Shown piece after piece: positions 17,184 to 22,513 of a stretch of DNA of 22,513 nucleotides; within the stretch, counting starts at the first letter, position 1, and each line of letters starts with the position of its first letter. Source of the stretch: Podochytrium sp. JEL0797 (taxonomy: Eukaryota > Chytridiomycota > Chytridiomycetes > Chytridiales > Chytriomycetaceae); the NCBI GenBank assembly GCA_027596195.1, contig JADGJG010000365.1, positions 1 to 22,513 on the forward strand. Direction: 5' to 3'. The position numbers were made by a program, and so were the translations under genes. Under the pieces are notes generated by a model that saw nothing but the letters and a program-made list of their open reading frames with translations, ran no database searches and was not told where the DNA came from.

Positions 17184-18815
17184 TCAAGGCCGCCCATCAA
17201 TACACCAACTCACAGCTCCAACCGCAGCTCCAACCCCAACGACCCACCACGGCGCCACCTTCCACGTATCCATCGCCAAAAACGCGACCACCATCACCCC
17301 CACCCACCCACCATACGCGCCCAAACTCTCCGCCTTCCCACCCGGCAACGCGATCGCCTTCTCCCACAACAAAAACACCGCTGCCACCAACAACCCAACT
17401 GCAACACTATTCAACCCCTTAAACACTATCTTCATTACCTTCAAGTCGCGATAATGCCGCCACACGGGCAAAACTCCAGCCTTGACAAGCAGACCCGGCA
17501 GGAAAATTCCAATCCAAGCCAACACGGCTCCAACAACGGTAGTCCATCCATTCTGTCGGAACGCCAACGCGCCGCAAAAGGCAGCAAAGTTGAAATTGGG
17601 GCCAGGCATGACGTTGATGAGTGCGAATCCCATGAGGAACTCCGTGCTAGAGAGCCAGTTGTTTCCATCGACGACGTAACTGTACAACAAGGGCACGACG
17701 ACAGGTCCACCTCCGAAAATGATGGCGCCGACAAAGTAGAAGGTGGTGAAGATGTTGATGGGTTGGTTGATGTTTTGGGAGCGCAGTACGGCCGAGAGAA
17801 TCAACAGAACGGCATACATGGCCAGGAGGACAATTCCTGTCGTCATGCTGTACGAAAAGTATATTCGGAGCTTTTTCTCCTCAAAAGCGGGCGTAGTAGG
17901 TGCAGTCAGGTGCTCGTCAACGGAAGGAGCAACCGGTTGAATCGCGTCTGGTTGTGCAGGATCTAGCGCGGCACTCGAATCAACCCTTTTCGACGCGTCC
18001 TCACCAACAAGACCCTCAATCCTCCCCTCCTTGTCCCACTTGACCCTCACTTGCTTCCATGTCTCCCTCCAAGCAGGCGCCATTCCCTCCACATACGTCA
18101 CGATCCCACCACACGCCATCAACAACGGAATCAACCACGCAACGCCACTGAAATTAATCACGAGCACAACCGCCACAGCCGCAAGAGTGCTACTCGTCTT
18201 ATCCACCAAGAGCTTGCCTGTCATCTGCTTAGCAGCGACTGCAACAAGCGCAATCGCGACGGCTGCAAGAGCGCGTGCAATGTACAAGACGAGCATGGGA
18301 AGTTCCGATTGAGCGCCAAGACGGCCAACGCCATATCCTAGACAAGCCATAACGATACCGCCTGGGAGACTGGTGCGGGGTTCAGCTCATCAATTCACAT
18401 TCGCATTTCTCACCTCCACGCCATAAACGCTAGAATGCCTGGAAACACACCACCACGAATCAGAGCAACGGTAAAAGCCAGTTGCGTGGAACCCGGTCTA
18501 GGAACATGTCAAAACACGGCAACAATTGACAAGATAGCTTACCCTGGCAGCGCATTCGAGATAGCAAAGAGTTCGGCAAACATCTCTTCACTCAGCCACC
18601 TGTTCTTTACCACAAACAGATCAAATAGAAGTGCAGTGTTTGCCTATTCGATATGTTACTATCCAACCATCACAAGCAGAGCTCCACATGATTACCTGCG
18701 GCCCACCAAAGGTGATGAAGCCAAGTGGAAGGTAGTTGACGAGAACCTCCTTGATGCGATCTCGCAGCGGAATCTCAAAGTGCTGGTATGGAGAATCGGG
18801 GACCGGGGAGGACAT
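17184..18815 (-). CDS. CHR-family (chromate transporter-like) membrane protein, copy A
   Basis: Exons (minus) 18696-18815, 18543-18643, 18414-18497 and 17184-18369 join in frame through GT-AG introns (52, 45, 44 nt), giving 496 residues. It has two homologous CHR domains, as in the long ChrA proteins that export or exchange chromate or sulfate-like anions. Domain 1 begins with NYLPLGFITFGGPQ and has WLSEEMF.ELFAISNALPGPGSTQLAF. Domain 2 has FVGAIIFGGGPVVVPLL and WLSSTEFLMGFALINVMPGPNFNFAAF, so both show the FGG, WLS..E and PGP..... blocks. A charged loop (about 225-290) joins them. Because introns 1 and 2 lie in domain 1, the single-frame part starting at 18350 would miss its N-terminus. The substrate is inferred from the family. 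It is a tandem copy of the gene at 19173-20836. Confidence 0.88.
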
Positions 18816-18850
18816 GGCTGAGTCTCGCTCGAGAAAGAGGAAAATGGGCT

Positions 18851-18899
18851 TGCGATGCACGTGCGATGACGCGATCGATGGAATTTATATTTCATCGCA
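18851..18899 (-). promoter_or_regulatory. TATA box of CHR copy A inside a TGCGATG inverted repeat
   Basis: TGCGATG occurs at 18851-18857 and 18862-18868, and its reverse complement CATCGCA at 18893-18899. Between them lies TATAAAT on the minus strand (18883-18889), about 70 bases before the ATG at 18815. The arrangement looks like a protein-binding site around the core promoter. The matching region of copy B keeps only part of it (CGATGCACATG near 21004). Confidence 0.4.
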
Positions 18900-19150
18900 C
18901 TACGTATTTTTCATTATTCATTATCTGAATTTCAACCTGTTCACACGCTGTAAGTTCATCCTCATTTTTTCCGAATCATGTTAACGAGAGCAAAAAAAAT
19001 CGGAGTTTCCATTTCTTCCCTTTCACAATTAAAAAACAGGAATGTAGAGGGGAGACAAGAGGTCTTCTAAAATGCGATAAAGTAAATGGAATGAAGTCCA
19101 ATTCCCAAAGGGCGAACACTTCCTCGCCCCAAATCTACCCAACACAAAAT
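18900..19150. other. spacer between the two CHR genes
   Basis: AT-rich, no gene. It holds the distal promoter of copy A and the 3' end region of copy B. Confidence 0.4.
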
Positions 19151-19172
19151 ACTTTTGCAATACATACGACAC

Positions 19173-20836
19173 TCAAGGCCGCCCATCAATACACCAACTC
19201 ACAGCTCCCACCACAGCTCCGACCCCAACCACCCACCAAGGCGCCACCTTCCACGTATCCATAGCCAAAAACGCCACAACCATCACTCCAACCCACCCGC
19301 CATACGCGCCCAAATTTTCCGTCTTTCCACCAGGCAAAGCGATCGCCTTCTCCCACAACAAAAACACCGCCGCCACCAACAACCCAACCGCAACACTATT
19401 CAACCCTTTGAAAACCATCTTCATGACCTTCAAGTCGCGGTAATGCCTCCACACGGGTAACACCCCGGCTTTGACAAGCAGCCCCGGCAAGAAAATGCCG
19501 ATCCAAGCCAACACGGCTCCAACCACAGTCGTCCATCCATTCTGTCGGAACGCCAATGCTCCGCAGAAGGCAGCAAAGTTGAAATTCGGGCCAGGCATGA
19601 CGTTGATGAGTGCGAATCCCATGAGGAATTCGGTGCTTGAGAGCCAGTTGTTTCCGTCGACGACGTAACTGTACAACAAGGGCACGACGACAGGTCCACC
19701 TCCGAAAATGATCGCGCCAACAAAGTAGAACGTAGTGAAAATGTTGATGGGTTGGTTGATGTTTTGGGAGCGCAGCACGGCCGAGAGGATCAATAGGAGG
19801 ATATACATGGCAATGAGGATGATTCCGGCGGTCATGCTATACGAGAAGTAGACGCGAAGTTTGTCATCCTTCTCAGAACACGCAGCAGTATCGGCAGCCT
19901 GGGGTTCCTCAACGGAAGGAGCAACCGGTTGAATCGCATCTGGCTGTGCCGGAACAAGAGCAGTGCTCGACTCAACTGCTTTCGACTCGTCGTCACCCAC
20001 CAAACCTTCAACCCCAATCCTCCCCTCCTCATCTCTCTTGACTCTCCCTTGCTTCCATGTCTCCCTCCAAGCTGGCGCCATGCCCTCCAAATACGTCACA
20101 ATCCCACCACACGCCATCAACACGGGAATCAACCACGCAACACCACTGAAATTAATCACGAGCGCAACCGCTATAGCTGCAAGCGTGCAACTTGTTTTAT
20201 CCACCAAAAGCTTCCCCGTCAATTGCTTAGCAGCGATGGCAATCAACGCAATCGAGACGGACGCGAGGGCGCGTTCAATGTACAAGACGACTGTGGGAAG
20301 CTCAGATTGGGCGCCAAGACGTCCAACTCCATATCCCAGAGAAGCCATAACAATTCCACCAGGGATGCTAGGGTAAGGTTGAGCACAGCATATTCTTTCA
20401 TATTGAGGAGGCTGATGACTCACCTCCAAATCAAAAACGCCAGAATACCCGGAAACACACCACCGCGGATCAGGGCAACCGTAAACGCCAGCTGGGTCGA
20501 AGCAGGCCTGAGTAATATTTCGAAACCCGTCAAAACACCGTCAACTTGTCACCAAATCTTGAACAATCCTAACCCCGGCAACGCATTCGAGATGGCATAC
20601 AGCTCGGCAAACATCTCCTCGCTCAGCCACTTCTTCTTGACCACAAAGAGATCGAGGAGAAGCGCAATATGTGCCTAATTGGTGCGTTAGCCCATTATCG
20701 ATCCAAACCGCTCCAAATTGCGTACCTGCGGTCCCCCAAATGTGATGAAGCCCAGGGGAAGGTAGTTGACGACCACTTCCTTGATGCGATCCCGCAGGGG
20801 GATGTCAGGGTGTTGCTGGAGGGCGATGGGGTCCAT
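19173..20836 (-). CDS. CHR-family (chromate transporter-like) membrane protein, copy B
   Basis: Exons (minus) 20726-20836, 20574-20674, 20424-20507 and 19173-20367 join in frame (introns 51, 66, 56 nt), giving 496 residues. Domain 1 reads LPLGFITFGGPQ, WLSEEMFAELYAISNALPGPASTQLAF and GGVFPGILAFLIW. Domain 2 is almost the same as in copy A (FGGGPVVVPLLYSYVV, then MGFALINVMPGPNFNFAAF). The loop between the domains is charged and variable. An ATG in frame at 20884 would add 16 residues (MRGNDPSF...). I chose 20836 because it aligns better with copy A, whose N-terminus has a similar length before IPLRDRIKEV. Intron 2 has a GTTAGG donor where copy A has GTAAGC. One GGCACGC motif (minus) lies at 20917-20923, about 80-90 bases upstream. 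Confidence 0.88.
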
Positions 20837-21531
20837 GGGGGTGTCTGCAGTGGCGATAAGAAATGAGGGATCGTTTCCGCGCATGGAAAGGGGAAGGGAG
20901 AAAATTTTGTTCCGGCGCGTGCCCTTCACAATCTCCTCTTTGGTGTGGACAAGTCGCGACGAATGAAAACGCGCTGTTTTCGTGATATGTCCCCTTTTCC
21001 CATTCCGATGCACATGAAATACAACGAATATTTAATTTTGATTGCTCTCGTGAAGGTGGAAGAGCAGAATGAGTGGACTGTGGAGGTCGAAGGACGGGGT
21101 AGTTGGGGATTGCGATTGCGGGAATCCAGGGCAGTCGCGCCAATAGCGCGTCGTGGCTGCGACTGTCCAGTTGCGCACATGCACATCGATTAAATGAAAG
21201 AAACGGAGAGATCTGTCAGATTCTCATCACATTTGGCACCCCTTTGATAAACTCAGGGAAGCAGTGTCGCAGTTTTGATATCACCTCATCAAATTGGGAA
21301 AAAGGTAGCGCCAATATGCAAGCCAATAAGCACCCAATAATGTCGCGGACAAGATCTGGGGTCAAAGTCAGGCCAAAATGGCGCCAAAATGGTATCAAAT
21401 AGTCAAAAAAGCCAGTAAATAAACGCCAGTTAATAAGTTTATCGACTTTTCGAATCACGTGATGGACACGCCTTCCTCAAAACGGCAGGTGAATGAGCAC
21501 TACCCTGATATGCGTTTAGATTTCTCAAAAA
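20837..21531. other. divergent intergenic region between CHR copy B and the deacetylase
   Basis: No gene is supported. It contains the promoter of CHR copy B on the left and that of the deacetylase on the right. A short direct repeat GCCAAAATGG is present twice, separated by one base, around 21374-21394. Open frames on both strands lack motifs. Confidence 0.4.
21454..21463. promoter_or_regulatory. ATCACGTGAT palindrome (E-box) upstream of the deacetylase
   Basis: A perfect 10-bp palindrome with the CACGTG core bound by fungal bHLH factors (Cbf1/Pho4 class), 68-78 bases before the ATG at 21532. Confidence 0.4.
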
Positions 21532-22433
21532 ATGAAGCTTCTTTCCCTCCTCGTAGCTCTCACTGCCCAAGTCCACGCCTTCTCCTGTCTCAAAGCCGTC
21601 ACCGCCCAACCCAAAAACTCTCTCGCAGCTACCGTCGGAGCGGGCACGTTCCAGCTTGTTGAATGGAACCACGGAATCGCGTGTCCAAGTCCCGTCGTTG
21701 GCTCGTCCGTCTGTGTGGTCGCGATGGATGATATTCCTTCCCCACCACCTGCCCGTCCCAAGCGTCAGGTCGGCCCACCGGTTGCCGGAGTATCGTACAA
21801 TTATTGCAACAAGGAGTACCAGGTTGCACTCACGTTTGACGATGGACCTGGTGATTACACGGGAGAGTTGTTGGATCAGTTGGCCACGCAGGGCATCAAG
21901 GTATACATGTTAATCGTAAGTAAAGTGGTGGAAATTCTAATGTTCGTATGAGCATTCAGGCCACCTTCTTTGTCAACGGAAACAACTGGAACTGCATCTA
22001 CGACGAGAAATACACCTCCTTCCTTATCCGCGCACACCGCGAGGGCCACCAAATCGGACACCACACCTGGGACCACAAGGCCCTCGCTGCACTTCCCGAT
22101 GACCAAGTGCGTTGGGAAATGACGCAGCTGGAAGACGCGTTTTTGCGCATTTTCGGGATTATTCCGAGATACATGCGTCCGCCGTATGGATCCGGGGTGC
22201 TAGACAAGAGAATTGAGGGAATTATGAAGGAGATGGGATACGTGATTGTTGGGTGGAGTTTGTACGCGTATGATGCGGACTTTGACGATGAGAATGGGGA
22301 TGGGTCGCATCTCGTACCGGACGACATGTACTTGAACACGACGGTTCCACGAATCAAGCAACAAATTGCGGACAATTACAACCCGGGAGGCGCGTATATT
22401 ACGTTGAACCATGATGTCTACTGTATTTTTTGA
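21532..22433 (+). CDS. secreted polysaccharide (chitin) deacetylase, CE4, with LysM-like N-terminus; 3' end uncertain
   Basis: Exons 21532-21900 and 21960-22433 join across a 59-nt GTATAC...TTCAG intron at phase 0, giving 280 residues to the TGA at 22431-22433. Residues 1-16 form a signal peptide. Residues about 18-63 (SCLKAV ... EWNHGIACPSPVVGSSVCVV) look like a weak LysM chitin-binding module. A Pro-rich linker leads to the NodB domain: TFDDGP (101-106, with the catalytic and metal-binding Asp), HTWDH (158-162, the metal-binding HxxxH), RPPYG (196-200) and GWSLYAYD. The enzyme would remove N-acetyl groups from chitin in the wall. The frame ends at LNHDVYCIF, directly after the region where the family has its last conserved HD motif, so some C-terminal sequence may be missing. 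A GTATTT donor at 22423 and an acceptor at 22460 (38 nt) would keep the frame open to the window edge. Confidence 0.82.
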
Positions 22434-22513
22434 AGAAGAAGCGCGTTTCGGAATTGTCAGATATGCAAATCTTTGAGAAAAAAAGAGATGACTCATCTTC
22501 CGTTGGCGTTGGC

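Larger units (their letters stand above)
17162..20836 (-). repeat. tandem duplication of the CHR-family gene
   Basis: Units 17162-18815 and 19151-20836 are direct repeats. Homology starts in the 3' flank at ACTTTTGCAATACATACGAC (17162 and 19151, offset 1989), covers all four exons with the same intron positions and phases, and faintly extends into the promoter (CGATGCACRTG). Both products have 496 residues. From LRSQNINQ to the C-terminus the proteins differ at only four positions by my reading, while the central loop and the introns are strongly diverged. Confidence 0.85.

Noticed and set aside
1..22513. CRISPR array, prophage, transposase or operon-type defence system
   Set aside because: No regular spaced repeats, no transposase or integrase motifs, and the gene structure is eukaryotic with introns.

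Overview
The window looks like nuclear DNA of an early-diverging, probably zoosporic (chytrid-like) fungus. This is inferred from the following: many short spliceosomal introns (44-74 nt), AATAAA poly(A) signals, TATAAA boxes, eukaryotic tRNA genes, a LysM-like chitin deacetylase-type protein, a PHO84-type phosphate symporter, a mitochondrial EF-Ts, an MSS51-like MYND protein, and a half-size ABCA transporter (a class rare in yeasts). No marker gene names the species. All exon models are my own reading of splice sites and frame phase.

Layout. 1-2000: a local family of related genes. One is cut by the window edge, one is complete with four exons (795-1446), and one is a broken or partial copy. 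They share a C-terminal module rich in Trp, Tyr and Cys, and two of them carry PAM2-like peptides with Trp in place of Leu. 2415-3979: two unrecognised single-exon genes, one secreted and one Cys-rich. 4014-4665: a decayed fragment of a PHO84-type gene followed by a tRNA-Val(CAC)/tRNA-His(GTG) pair. 5231-9166: a secreted Exordium/PHI-1-like protein, then on the minus strand mitochondrial EF-Ts and the MSS51-like gene, only 39 bp apart. 9464-11754: two paralogous small membrane-protein genes on either side of a second, inverted copy of the tRNA-Val/tRNA-His cassette. 11868-14841 (minus): a six-exon half-size ABCA transporter. 15301-16997: the intact phosphate:H+ symporter, whose promoter holds five GGCACGC motifs. 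17184-20836 (minus): two tandem CHR-family (chromate transporter-like) genes with the same four-exon structure. 21532 to about 22433: a polysaccharide deacetylase whose 3' end is uncertain at the window edge.

The recurring theme is local duplication. It is seen in the PAM2-like family and its internal exon, the tRNA cassette, the small membrane-protein pair, the CHR pair and the PHO84 relic. Several copies differ in intron content or are broken. Functionally the genes cover anion uptake (phosphate, chromate-type), lipid-type ABC transport, cell-wall or secreted proteins, and mitochondrial translation. I see no defence system, CRISPR array, transposase or viral gene.
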